Positions 40,367-48,743 of a DNA stretch of 64,000 nucleotides are shown here, in pieces. The position numbers and the translations under genes were made by a program. How positions within the stretch are numbered: the stretch's first letter is position 1; each line of letters begins with the position of its first letter. The notes below the pieces were generated by a model. The model saw nothing but the letters and a program-made list of their open reading frames with translations, was not told the DNA's origin and did not search any database. This DNA comes from Kitasatospora sp. NBC_01246. GTDB taxonomy: Bacteria; Actinomycetota; Actinomycetes; Streptomycetales; Streptomycetaceae. The stretch is taken from positions 6,138,001 through 6,202,000 of the forward strand of contig NZ_CP108484.1 of NCBI RefSeq assembly GCF_036226505.1. The letters are read 5' to 3'.

Positions 40367-41743
40367 TCAGCCCGCGCGGTACGCGGCCGCGGCGGCCGCG
40401 AACGAGGCGGCGAGCTGCGGTGATCCTCCCCAGTGCAGGTGCAGATACGAAGCGTGAACGTTGCCCAGCGTGCCCCCGGTGAAGCCCTCGGTGTGCGGCC
40501 CGGTCGGCAGTCGCCAGCCCCAGGCGGGCCGTTCCCCGGCGCCGGGCTCGCAGACCGTGCGGTGGAACTCGTGCCCGCGCACCCGGGTGCCGGTCGGTGC
40601 CAGCGGCGAGTCGGTCAGCGCGACGGCCTCCCGGTATCCGAGGGTCAGCCGCTCGGTCATCCGGGCCGAGGTGTCCAGTACGCCGCACATCGGCAGGCCG
40701 TCCAACTCCCGCCCGAGGTAGAGCAGTCCGGCACACTCGGCGGCGATCGGCGCGCCCGAGGCGGCGAACGCGGCGATCGCAGCGCGCAGCGTCCCGTTCG
40801 CGCTGAGTTCCCGGACGTACAGCTCGGGGAAGCCGCCGCCGATCACCAGGCCGGCGGTGTCTGCGGGCAGCGCGTCGGCGTGCAGCGGGTCGAACGGCAC
40901 CACCTCGGCGCCGGCCGCGGTGAGCAGTTCGGCGTTCTCGGCGTACGAGAAGGAGAATGCGGCGCCGCCGGCCACGGCGATCCGGGGCGCGCCGGCCACC
41001 CGCTCGACCTCGGCGGCCGGGTCCCACGGCGTGGCGTCCAGCGGAGGAGCCGTCCGGGCCAGCGCCAGGACGGCGTCCAGGTCGACCGACGCGGCGACCA
41101 GCTCACCCATGTCGGCGACGGCCCGCAGCGCCTCGGCCGAGCGCTCGACGGCCGGGATCAGGCCGAGGTGGCGGGACGGTGTGGCGACCGCCGCCGAGCG
41201 GCGCACCGCGCCGAGCACCGGCACCCCGGAGCCCTCCTCCAGGGCCTCGCGCAGCAGCAGTTCGTGCCGGTCGGAGGCGACCCGGTTGAGGATCACCCCG
41301 GCCAGTCGGACCTCCGGGTCCCAGGAGGCGAAGCCGTGCACCAGCGCGGCCACCGAGCGGGACTGCGAGGAGGCGTCCACCACCAGCACCACGGGTGCCC
41401 GCAGCAGCTTGGCGACGTGGGCGGTGGACGCCAGCTCGCCGCGTCCGGAGGCGCCGTCGAACAGCCCCATCACGCCCTCGACCACCGCGACGTCCGCCCC
41501 GGCGGCGCCGTGCAGGAAGAGCGGCGCGATGCGCTCCGGCCCGCACATGAAGGCGTCCAGGTTGCGGCCCGGCCGGCCGGCGGCCAGGGCGTGGTAGCCC
41601 GGGTCGATGTAGTCCGGGCCGACCTTGTGCGGCGAGACGGCCAGACCGCGCGCGGCGAGCGCGGCGATCAGGCCGGTGGCGACGGTGGTCTTGCCGGAGC
41701 CGGAGGACGGCGCGGCGACGACGAGACGGGGGACGCTGTTCAA
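40367..41743 (-). CDS. cobB: cobyrinate / hydrogenobyrinate a,c-diamide synthase
   Basis: The 458-residue enzyme has the N-terminal P-loop amidotransferase domain (VVAAPSSGSGKTTVATGL, PHKVGPDYIDPGYH, VVEGVMGLFDG). The C-terminal glutaminase-like domain has the Cys in AAECAGLLYLG and the GHEFHRT motif. It amidates side chains a and c of the corrin ring with glutamine and ATP. The likely start is the TTG at 41743, though the ribosome-binding site is poor. A tandem repeat separates it from cobO. It is the last gene of the cobD-to-cobB run. Confidence 0.93.
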   Translation of the reverse strand: MNSVPRLVVAAPSSGSGKTTVATGLIAALAARGLAVSPHKVGPDYIDPGYHALAAGRPGRNLDAFMCGPERIAPLFLHGAAGADVAVVEGVMGLFDGASGRGELASTAHVAKLLRAPVVLVVDASSQSRSVAALVHGFASWDPEVRLAGVILNRVASDRHELLLREALEEGSGVPVLGAVRRSAAVATPSRHLGLIPAVERSAEALRAVADMGELVAASVDLDAVLALARTAPPLDATPWDPAAEVERVAGAPRIAVAGGAAFSFSYAENAELLTAAGAEVVPFDPLHADALPADTAGLVIGGGFPELYVRELSANGTLRAAIAAFAASGAPIAAECAGLLYLGRELDGLPMCGVLDTSARMTERLTLGYREAVALTDSPLAPTGTRVRGHEFHRTVCEPGAGERPAWGWRLPTGPHTEGFTGGTLGNVHASYLHLHWGGSPQLAASFAAAAAAYRAG

Positions 41744-41812
41744 GGCTCTACTGCTTTCGCGGACTCACGGACGTGTCACGGGCTTCACGGGCTTCACGGA
41801 CTTCGCCGGCTT

Positions 41813-41929
41813 CACGGGCGGCACGGACCCGAGGGAACGCACGGGCCGCACGGACCCGAGGGAACCCACGGGCCGCACGGACCCGAGGGAACCCACGGAC
41901 CCGAGGGAACCCACGGCCCCGAGGTGACG
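41813..41929. repeat. 27-bp tandem repeat between cobO and cobB
   Basis: Three near-identical 27-bp units start at 41813, 41840 and 41867 (CACGGGCCGCACGGACCC...), followed by two 18-bp partial units at 41894 and 41912. Upstream, 9-bp CACGGGCTT repeats suggest the array grew from a 9-bp element. All lengths are multiples of 9, and the array is open in several frames, but it belongs to no gene. Confidence 0.8.
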
Positions 41930-41955
41930 CACGGATCCCGCGAAGCCCGCCGGGC

Positions 41956-42561
41956 TCACCACTCGATGCCGCGCTGGCCCTTGCGGCCGGTGTCCATCGG
42001 GTGCTTCACCTTGGTCATCTCGGTGACCAGGTCGGCGGCCGAGGTCAGCGCCTCGGTCGCGTACCGGCCGGTGATGACCACGTGCTGGCTGCCCGGGCGG
42101 TCCTTCAGCACGGCGACCACCTCGTCCACGTCCACCCAGCCCCAGTGCATCGGGTAGGTGAACTCGTCCAGCACGTAGAAGCGGTAGGTCTCGGCGGCCA
42201 GGTCGCGCTTGACCTGCTCCCAGCCCTCCTTGGCGGCCGCCTCGCTGTCCATCTCCATCTCGGTGGAGCGCTGGATCCAGGACCAGCCGGAGCCCATCTT
42301 GTGCCAGTCGACGGTGCCGCCCTCGCCGGAGGCGCCGAGCACACGCAGCGCGTTCTCCTCGCCGACCTTCCACTTCGCGGACTTGACGAACTGGAACACT
42401 CCGATCGGCCAGCCCTGGTTCCAGGCCCGCAGCGCCATGCCGAAGGCGGCGGTGGACTTGCCCTTGCCGGGGCCGGTGTGGACGGCGGTGATCGGCTGGG
42501 TGCGGCGCTGGCGGGTCGTCAGGCCGTCGTCGGGCACGCTCTCGGGGACTCCCTTGGGCAT
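41956..42561 (-). CDS. cobO: cob(I)yrinic acid a,c-diamide adenosyltransferase
   Basis: The 201-residue enzyme has the CobA/CobO P-loop HTGPGKGKSTAAFGMALRA, FQFVKSAKWKVGEENAL, YRFYVLDEFTYPMHWGW and VITGRYATEAL. It transfers the adenosyl group from ATP to the reduced cobalt. The ATG at 42561 follows the chelatase stop by 5 bp, so the genes are co-transcribed. Confidence 0.95.
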   Translation of the reverse strand: MPKGVPESVPDDGLTTRQRRTQPITAVHTGPGKGKSTAAFGMALRAWNQGWPIGVFQFVKSAKWKVGEENALRVLGASGEGGTVDWHKMGSGWSWIQRSTEMEMDSEAAAKEGWEQVKRDLAAETYRFYVLDEFTYPMHWGWVDVDEVVAVLKDRPGSQHVVITGRYATEALTSAADLVTEMTKVKHPMDTGRKGQRGIEW

Positions 42562-42566
42562 GTGGA

Positions 42567-44696
42567 TCAGGCCGCCTTTCGCGTCGGGGTGGCTCGGTTG
42601 GCACGGTTGTCGCGGACGAGCGAGGCCACGCCCTCGGCCCGCAGCTCGTCCAGGGTCACGGCGGTGGCGCCCAGCCGGGCGGCCAGGGTGCGGGCCAGGC
42701 CGAGCCGCACCGGGCCGGCCTCGCAGTCCAGCACCACGCTCGCCACGCCCTGGGCGGTGAACAGTCCGGCCGCCTGGTGGGAGCGCGCGACGGCGTCGCG
42801 GGAGCCGGTCGCCCGGCCGTCGGTCACCACGACCAGCAGCGGACGGCGGTGCGGGTCGCGCATCCGCTCGACCCGCAGCACCTCGTGGGCCCGCAGCAGC
42901 CCGGCCGCCAGCGGGGTCCGGCCGCCGGTCGGAAGCGACTCCAGCCGGGCCGCGCCCACCTCGACGGAGGAGGTCGGCGGCAGGGCCAGCTCGGCGCTCG
43001 CGCCGCGGAAGGTGATCATGCCGATCTTGTCCCGGCGCTGGTAGGCGTCCATCAGCAGGGAGAGCACGGCGCCCTTGACGGCGGTCATCCGCTGCCGGGC
43101 CGCCATCGAACCGGAGGCGTCCACCAGGAACAGCACCAGGTTGGACTCGCGGCCCTGCCGGACCTGCTCGCGGAAGTCGTCCTTCTGCAGCAGCAGCGCG
43201 CGCGAGTCCCGCCCGCGTGCCACCTGGTGCGGCGCGGCGGCCCGCAGGGTGGCGCTCAGGTGCAGCCGGGCCAGGCGCCCCTGCGGGCGGCGGGCGCGGA
43301 TGGTGTGGCCGCCGTCGGTCTCGGCGGGGGAGCGGCGGCCCTGGGCGCCCTTCCCGGTGCCCTCCACCTTGAACAGCCGGGTGCGGTACGGCTCGCCGGC
43401 CGCCACCGGCGCGGTCTGCGGCGCGCCGCCCCGGCCCTGCTGCGGGAAGGCCTCCGGCTCGGCCGGCGCCTGCGGCTCGGGCCCGGCGGCCGCGGAGCCG
43501 TCGGGCGTGTCCGCGGGCGCGGGCGCGCCGCCGCCACCGTCGGGGCCGCCACCGTCGGGGCCGCCGCCGTCGGGGCCGGGGCCGTCGGGGCCGGGGCCGT
43601 CGTCCTCGGGGCCGCTCCCCTCGGGGCCCTCGCCGGGCTGCTCCCCCTCCGACGGTCGCTCCGCGGGCTCGGGCTCCTCGGGCCCGGCGTGCTCCTCCAG
43701 GGTCCGCTCCAACTGTTCCTCGTCCAGCCCCGGCGCGTCGAAGGGGTTGCGCCGGCGGCGGTGCGGCAGGGCCAGCTGCGCGGCCTTGCGGACGTCCTCC
43801 TCCAGCACCTGCGTCCGGCCCGCCCAGGCGGCCAGCGCGACGGCGGTGCGGGCCATCACGATGTCCGCGCGCAGCCCGTCCACCTCGAAGGCGGCGCAGA
43901 CGGCGGTGATCTGGCGCAGCGCCGTGTCGGTCAGCTCCACCTCGGGCAGCAGCTCCCGGGCCGCGGTGATCCGCCCGGCGAGCGCGCGCTCGTCCTCGGC
44001 GAACCGCGCGGCGAACCCGGCCGGGTCGGCGTCGTACGCCAGCCGGCGGCGGACCACCTCGGCGCGCTCGGCCGGCTCCCGGGTGGCGGCGATCTCCACG
44101 GTCAGGCCGAACCGGTCGAGCAGCTGCGGGCGCAGCTCGCCCTCCTCCGGGTTCATCGTGCCGACCAGCAGGAACCGCGCCGCGTGGCGCACCGAGACGC
44201 CCTCGCGCTCCACGTAGGAGCGGCCCATCGCGGCCGCGTCCAGCAGCAGGTCCACCACGTGGTCCTGGAGCAGGTTGACCTCGTCGATGTAGAGCACGCC
44301 CCGGTGCGCCCGGGCCAGCAGGCCCGGCTCGTACGCCTTCACGCCCTCGGCCAGCGCGCGCTCCAGGTCCAGCGAGCCGACGATCCGGTCCTCGGAGACG
44401 CCGACCGGCAGCTCGACCAGCCGGGCCGGGCGGTGGGTCTCGTCGGCGCCGTCGTGCGCGCCGTCCGGGCAGGCCGGGTCCGGCGCGGCCGGGTCGCAGG
44501 CGAAACGGCAGCCGTCGACGGCGGCGATGGACGGGAGCAGACCGGCCAGCGCCCGCACCATGGTCGACTTGGCGGTGCCCTTCTCACCCCGTACCAGCAC
44601 GCCGCCGACGGCCGGGGAGACCGCGTTGAGCAGCAGCCCGAGCCGCAGGTCGGCCATTCCGACGATCGCGGTGAAGGGGTAGCGGACGTCACTCAT
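42567..44696 (-). CDS. putative cobalt/magnesium chelatase, fused ChlI and ChlD subunits
   Basis: The 709-residue protein joins an AAA+ ATPase (Walker A GEKGTAKST at 37-45, VLYIDEVNLLQDHVVDLLL, VGTMNPEEGELRPQLLDRFGL) to a C-terminal von Willebrand A domain with MIDAS DASGSM (526-531). A Gly/Pro/Asp-rich linker with GPDGGGPDGGG repeats joins them. In cobalamin loci this protein serves as the ATPase partner of CobN for cobalt insertion. cobN itself is not in the window. The ATG at 44696 overlaps the cobQ end by 8 bp. Confidence 0.9.
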   Translation of the reverse strand: MSDVRYPFTAIVGMADLRLGLLLNAVSPAVGGVLVRGEKGTAKSTMVRALAGLLPSIAAVDGCRFACDPAAPDPACPDGAHDGADETHRPARLVELPVGVSEDRIVGSLDLERALAEGVKAYEPGLLARAHRGVLYIDEVNLLQDHVVDLLLDAAAMGRSYVEREGVSVRHAARFLLVGTMNPEEGELRPQLLDRFGLTVEIAATREPAERAEVVRRRLAYDADPAGFAARFAEDERALAGRITAARELLPEVELTDTALRQITAVCAAFEVDGLRADIVMARTAVALAAWAGRTQVLEEDVRKAAQLALPHRRRRNPFDAPGLDEEQLERTLEEHAGPEEPEPAERPSEGEQPGEGPEGSGPEDDGPGPDGPGPDGGGPDGGGPDGGGGAPAPADTPDGSAAAGPEPQAPAEPEAFPQQGRGGAPQTAPVAAGEPYRTRLFKVEGTGKGAQGRRSPAETDGGHTIRARRPQGRLARLHLSATLRAAAPHQVARGRDSRALLLQKDDFREQVRQGRESNLVLFLVDASGSMAARQRMTAVKGAVLSLLMDAYQRRDKIGMITFRGASAELALPPTSSVEVGAARLESLPTGGRTPLAAGLLRAHEVLRVERMRDPHRRPLLVVVTDGRATGSRDAVARSHQAAGLFTAQGVASVVLDCEAGPVRLGLARTLAARLGATAVTLDELRAEGVASLVRDNRANRATPTRKAA

Positions 44697-46206
44697 GATT
44701 CTCCAAGGGGGCCCCGGGCGGCAGGAACGGCAGCGAACCCGCGGCCGGCACCCCGCCCTCGATCAGCTTCCACAGCGCGTCGGTGTCCGCGTGCTCCTCG
44801 ATCAGGTCGCCCAGCCGGTCCAGCCGGGCCTCGCGCGCCTCGGCGAACGAGGTGTCCGGCGCGGGCACGAACGCCCGGCCCGACAGAGCGGCGACCTCGC
44901 GCAGCAGCGCGCGCCGGAAGCCGTCGTTCTCCAGCGCGCCGTGCCAGGTCGTGCCCCAGACCGCCCCCACCCGGCAGCCGTCCAGGAACGGCTCTCCGCC
45001 CTCCACGGTGACGATCCCGTGGTGGATCTCGTACCCCTGGACCGGCTGCCCGTAGGCCTCGCCGACCGGTCGGCCGAGCACCTTCTCGGCGCCGAACCGG
45101 ACGTGCGTCGGGAGCAGCCCGAGGCCGTCGACGGCACCGGCCTTCGACTCGACCTCGTCGTGGATGGCGCGCGCGAGCATCTGGTAGCCGCCGCAGACGC
45201 CGAGGACCGGCAGCCCGAGCGCGGCCCGGGCCCTGAGGGCCGGCTCCAGGCCGCGCTCGCGCAGCCAGGCCAGGTCGGCCACGGTGGCCCGGGTGCCGGG
45301 CAGGATCACCAGGTCGGCGTCGGCCAGCTCCTCGGGCCGGGTGGCCCAGCGGACCAGCACCCCGGGTTCCTGGGCTAGTGCGTCCACGTCGGTGAAGTTG
45401 GACAACCGGGGGAAGCGCACCACGGCCACCCGCAGCACGTCGGCTCCGAGCGGCCCGCGCCCCTCGGCGCGGTCCACCACGGTGGTCAGGTCCAGGGAGT
45501 CCTCGGCGTCCAGCCAGAGCCCGGACAGCATCGGCAGGGTGCCCAGCACCGGACGGCCGGTCAGCTCGCGCAGCATCTCCAGCCCGGGCGCCAGTAGCCG
45601 CGCGTCGCCGCGGAACTTGTTGACGAACCAGCCCGCCACATGGCGCTGGTCCTGCTCCGACAGCAGCGCCAGCGTCCCGTACATCGCGGCGAACACGCCG
45701 CCGCGGTCGATGTCGCCGACCACCACGACCGGCAGGCCGGCGGCGGTGGCCAGGCCCATGTTGGCGATGTCCCGGTCCCGCAGGTTGATCTCGGCGGGCG
45801 ATCCGGCGCCCTCGCAGACCACCACGTCGTAGCGCCGGCGCAGGTCGGCCAGGCACTCCAGCGCTCGCTCCAGCAGGACGGGCTTGCGGTCGCGGTAGTC
45901 CAGCGCGCCGACCTCGGCGACCGCCCGGCCGAGCAGCACCACCTGGCTGCGGCCGTCCGCGCCGGGCTTCAGCAGCACCGGGTTCATCGCCGCCTCGGGC
46001 TCCACCCGGGCCGCCTGGGCCTGCATCGCCTGGGCGCGGCCGATCTCGGCACCGTCGGCGGTGACGAAGGAGTTCAGCGACATGTTCTGCGCCTTGAACG
46101 GCGCCACGGCGACGCCCTGACGGGCCAGCCAGCGGCAGATGCCCGCGGTGACCACGCTCTTGCCGGCGTCCGAGGTCGTCCCGGCGACCAGCAGTGCGTT
46201 GCTCAT
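44689..46206 (-). CDS. cobQ: cobyric acid synthase
   Basis: The 505-residue enzyme has the P-loop LLVAGTTSDAGKSVVTAGI, KAQNMSLNS, VVCEGAGSPAEINLRDRDIANMGLA, VGDIDRGGVFAAMYG, and the glutaminase-like VLGVCGGYQMLARAI with Cys and GYEIHHG. It amidates the b, d, e and g side chains of the corrin. It overlaps both neighbours by a few bases (cobD upstream, chelatase downstream), so translation is coupled through the operon. Confidence 0.96.
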   Translation of the reverse strand: MSNALLVAGTTSDAGKSVVTAGICRWLARQGVAVAPFKAQNMSLNSFVTADGAEIGRAQAMQAQAARVEPEAAMNPVLLKPGADGRSQVVLLGRAVAEVGALDYRDRKPVLLERALECLADLRRRYDVVVCEGAGSPAEINLRDRDIANMGLATAAGLPVVVVGDIDRGGVFAAMYGTLALLSEQDQRHVAGWFVNKFRGDARLLAPGLEMLRELTGRPVLGTLPMLSGLWLDAEDSLDLTTVVDRAEGRGPLGADVLRVAVVRFPRLSNFTDVDALAQEPGVLVRWATRPEELADADLVILPGTRATVADLAWLRERGLEPALRARAALGLPVLGVCGGYQMLARAIHDEVESKAGAVDGLGLLPTHVRFGAEKVLGRPVGEAYGQPVQGYEIHHGIVTVEGGEPFLDGCRVGAVWGTTWHGALENDGFRRALLREVAALSGRAFVPAPDTSFAEAREARLDRLGDLIEEHADTDALWKLIEGGVPAAGSLPFLPPGAPLENHE

Positions 46207-47174
46207 GCGCTCCCCCTTCTCGTCCCCGCCTTGAGTGCCTGCACGACGGCGTGCCCGGCGACGGTCGTACCCAGTGCGAGCAGTCCCACCCGGCGGGAGA
46301 GCCGGCAGGCGCGCTCGATGTCGTCCACCGTCACCGGTCGCAGCTCGCCGCCCAGTACCGGCCGGTGCTCGACCCGGGCGCCGTACCGCAGGGTGCCGCC
46401 GAGCCGCACGCCGACGGCGCCGGCGAAGGCCGACTCGGCCTGGCCCGCGTTGGGGCTGGGGTGGGCGGAGCCGTCCCGGCGCCAGACCCGCCAGGCCGTC
46501 CGGGGCTCGGGCGCGGCGGCGACGGTCAGCAGCGCGGTCAGCCGCGCGCCCGGCCAGCCCGCCACGTCGTCCAGCCGCGCCGAGGCCCAGCCGAACCGGG
46601 CGTGGCGCGGCGAGCGGTGGCCGACCATCGCGTCCAGGGTGTTGACCGCGCGGAACGCCAGCAGCCCGGGCGTGCCCGCGAGGGCGCCCCAGACGAGTGC
46701 GTTGACCACGGCGTCGGCGGTGTTCTCGGCGACCGACTCGACCACCGCGCGGGCGATCTGCCCCTCGTCGAGGGCGCTCGGGTCCCGCCCGCACAGGTGC
46801 GGCAGCCGCTGCCGCGCCGCCGCGAGGTCGTGCGCGGCGAGCGAGCGTCCGATCGTGCGGGCCTCGCGGGTGAGCGAGGTGCCGCCGAGCACCGTCCAGG
46901 TCGCGGCGGCGGCCAGCGCGGCCCGCCCGAGCGGCCGGCGGCCCAGGGTGCGGTCGGCCGCCAGCGCGCCGGCCGCGACGGTGCCCACGCAGAGCGCCGT
47001 GAAAGCCGTTCCGACGGCGCGGTCGTCCCGCCAGATCCGCCGCTCCAGCCGGCCGGCCGCACCGCCGAAGACGGCCACCGGGTGGCCGAGGCGCGGGTCG
47101 GCGAAGCGGGCGTCGGCGAGGTACCCGGCCGCGGCCCCCAGGGTGAAGGCGGCGGCGCGGGTCAGCGGGCGCAC
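46203..47174 (-). CDS. cobD: adenosylcobinamide-phosphate synthase (CbiB-type)
   Basis: The 323-residue membrane protein has the CbiB motifs GYLADARFADPRLGHPVAVFG, VESVAENTADAVVNALVWGALAGTPG and RHARFGWASARLDDVAGWPGARL. It joins aminopropanol phosphate to cobyric acid. The GTG at 47174 is the conserved N-terminus. A cobalamin riboswitch sits 88 bp upstream and should control the whole cobD-cobQ-chelatase-cobO-cobB run. Confidence 0.94.
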   Translation of the reverse strand: MRPLTRAAAFTLGAAAGYLADARFADPRLGHPVAVFGGAAGRLERRIWRDDRAVGTAFTALCVGTVAAGALAADRTLGRRPLGRAALAAAATWTVLGGTSLTREARTIGRSLAAHDLAAARQRLPHLCGRDPSALDEGQIARAVVESVAENTADAVVNALVWGALAGTPGLLAFRAVNTLDAMVGHRSPRHARFGWASARLDDVAGWPGARLTALLTVAAAPEPRTAWRVWRRDGSAHPSPNAGQAESAFAGAVGVRLGGTLRYGARVEHRPVLGGELRPVTVDDIERACRLSRRVGLLALGTTVAGHAVVQALKAGTRRGSA

Positions 47175-47672
47175 GGTGGACAGCAGAGGGCTCGGAAGGT
47201 CGGGGCAGCCTGCATCGCGTGCGTGTCCTCACTCAGGGTCCGCGCCCTGGATCGACGTACCGGGGGCGAGAGTCTCCTGGCTTCCGGGTCGAACGCACCC
47301 CCGGGCCCGGCGGCGGCTTCTGACGGCCCGCCGCGATGGGCCCCCTCCGGCGCCGTGGCCGGCGGAGGAGGGACTCCGAGTGTGCTCCCCGGTGACAGTG
47401 GCGGGACCGCGCCGGACTCGCACCGGCTTCCTCTGCATGCCTCCGTTTGGCTGAAGGATCCCATCACGCGGCCGAACCGTGCGTCAACCAAGGTCACGGA
47501 GGGGTTGGTCACAGCGGAGCCGGGCCGCCCGACCCCGTCGCTACCTCCGATCGGCACCCCCCGCAGGGGCATGACAGCCTGTGCGATCGTCCAGTCACCC
47601 AGAGGAGCCTCCGGGTCCGCTTCGTGTGTTCGGCGGCTGGGGGGCGGCCGGACCGCCCCCTACCGTCGGGCC
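47175..47672. other. 498-bp divergent region between cobD and an XRE regulator
   Basis: Most of the left half is the cobalamin riboswitch leader of cobD. The right half (47451-47672) must contain the cobD promoter and that of the regulator to the right. A GGGGGCGGCCGG run precedes the regulator start. No gene is seen. Confidence 0.7.
47262..47450 (-). promoter_or_regulatory. cobalamin riboswitch upstream of cobD
   Basis: On the minus strand the leader shows AGGAAGCCGGTGCGAGTCC, then GGCGCGGTCCCGCCACTGT (B12-box core GCCACTG at 47396-47402). Next comes GGGGAG with GAGTCC, and at the end GGAAGCCAGGAGAC near 47268-47281. This is the full order of conserved elements of the class. It should lower expression of the cob operon when adenosylcobalamin is plentiful. 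The exact ends are approximate. Confidence 0.93.
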
Positions 47673-48386
47673 ATGCGACGCAGACAGCCACCCGCCGTGC
47701 CCCCGGTGCCCTTCTCGCCCGCGGCCGCCCGCGCGCACCGCGCCGGCCTCGGGCTGACCCCCGAGCAGGTGGTCGAGGGCATGGCCGCGCACGGCGTCCG
47801 GCTGCTGCCCTCCCACGTGCTCGGCTGGGAGAGCGGCGAGCTGCGCCCCGCCGAGGACGAGTTCATCGCCCTGGCCCGGGCGCTCTGGTGCCCGCCGGCC
47901 CAGCTGATGGGCGTCCGCCCGGCCCGGCTGCGGGACTTCCGGGTCGCCCGGGAGCTCAACCAGGAGAGCGCGGCCCACCGGATCGGCCTCGCACTGGACC
48001 GCTACCAGCGGGCCGAGGCGACCGGTCAGTGGGACGGCGACCAGGAGCAGACCCACGCGCTGGCCCAGGTGCTCGGCACGACCCTGCGCGAGCTGGTCGC
48101 GGTGACCGGCCGGGCGCAGGAGCTGGACCGGCGGCTGCGGCAGTGCGTGGACGGCCGCTGGCAGGCGCAGCTCCGGCCGATCGGCCGGATCGTGCCGGTG
48201 CACGAGGGCGACCTCACCGCCGTGCTGACGGCGCTGCAGAGCGAGTACCAGGTCACCTCCCACTGGGGCGTCGGCAGCTGGGGCTCCCCGGCCCCGGCGG
48301 CGGACACCCGCGCGGCGGCGGCCCGGCCGCTCGGCGAGCGGTTCTGGGAGCTGCTGGAGCGGCTGGAGACCGAGATCCCGGTCTGA
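47673..48386 (+). CDS. XRE-type helix-turn-helix regulator with two HTH-like segments
   Basis: The 237-residue protein has two tandem HTH segments: one near residues 25-75 (GLTPEQVVEGMAAHG, HVLGWESGELRP) and one near 90-140 (DFRVARELNQESAAHRIGLALDRYQRAEA). The C-terminal third is shorter and helical. No effector domain is recognised. This family of double-HTH proteins is common in streptomycetes. The ATG at 47673 is the only good start. A 26-bp repeat array follows the gene. Confidence 0.83.
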   Translation: MRRRQPPAVPPVPFSPAAARAHRAGLGLTPEQVVEGMAAHGVRLLPSHVLGWESGELRPAEDEFIALARALWCPPAQLMGVRPARLRDFRVARELNQESAAHRIGLALDRYQRAEATGQWDGDQEQTHALAQVLGTTLRELVAVTGRAQELDRRLRQCVDGRWQAQLRPIGRIVPVHEGDLTAVLTALQSEYQVTSHWGVGSWGSPAPAADTRAAAARPLGERFWELLERLETEIPV

Positions 48387-48743
48387 CGGGGCCGGTACCG
48401 CGCCGCCCCCGCGCGGCGCCTCCCCTCCCTGCCCTCCCTCTGCCGCTTCCCGCGCCGCCGTGACCAGAGGGCCGAGAACCGCGCCGCCGCTTCCCGCAGC
48501 CGGTTCCCGTGCCGCCGTGACCCGGCCAAGACCCCCGCCGCCGTGACCCGGCCAAGACCCCCGCCGCCGTGACCCGGCCAAGACCCGCGCCGCCGTGACC
48601 CGGCCAAGACCCGCGCCGCCGTGACCCGGCCAAGACCCGCGCCGCCGTGACCCGGACGGCCGCGTCCGGTGGCCGGGTGGCGCCCCCGCGAGTGGACTGG
48701 TGGGCAGACTGCCCAGTCCGCGACCAACAGAGCGGGGAGCGAT
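48387..48743. other. 357-bp intergenic region filled by a 26-bp tandem repeat
   Basis: The region lies between the XRE gene and the alpha/beta hydrolase. Its centre is the repeat array. The last 80 bp hold the hydrolase promoter and ribosome-binding site. Confidence 0.75.
48515..48655. repeat. 26-bp tandem repeat, five full copies and one partial
   Basis: CCGTGACCCGGCCAAGAC followed by CCCCGCCG or CCGCGCCG repeats exactly every 26 bp from 48515 to 48644, then a partial copy to 48655. Copies are almost identical. A degenerate relative precedes the array from 48460. There are no spacers, so it is not a CRISPR array. Confidence 0.88.

Noticed and set aside
42777..45011. A 744-codon plus-strand frame opposite the chelatase
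   Set aside because: The Arg/Gly/Gln-rich shadow of chelatase codons has no motif, and the chelatase has clear Walker and MIDAS motifs.
48515..48655. CRISPR array
   Set aside because: Units follow each other without spacers, and no cas gene is present. It is a plain tandem repeat.
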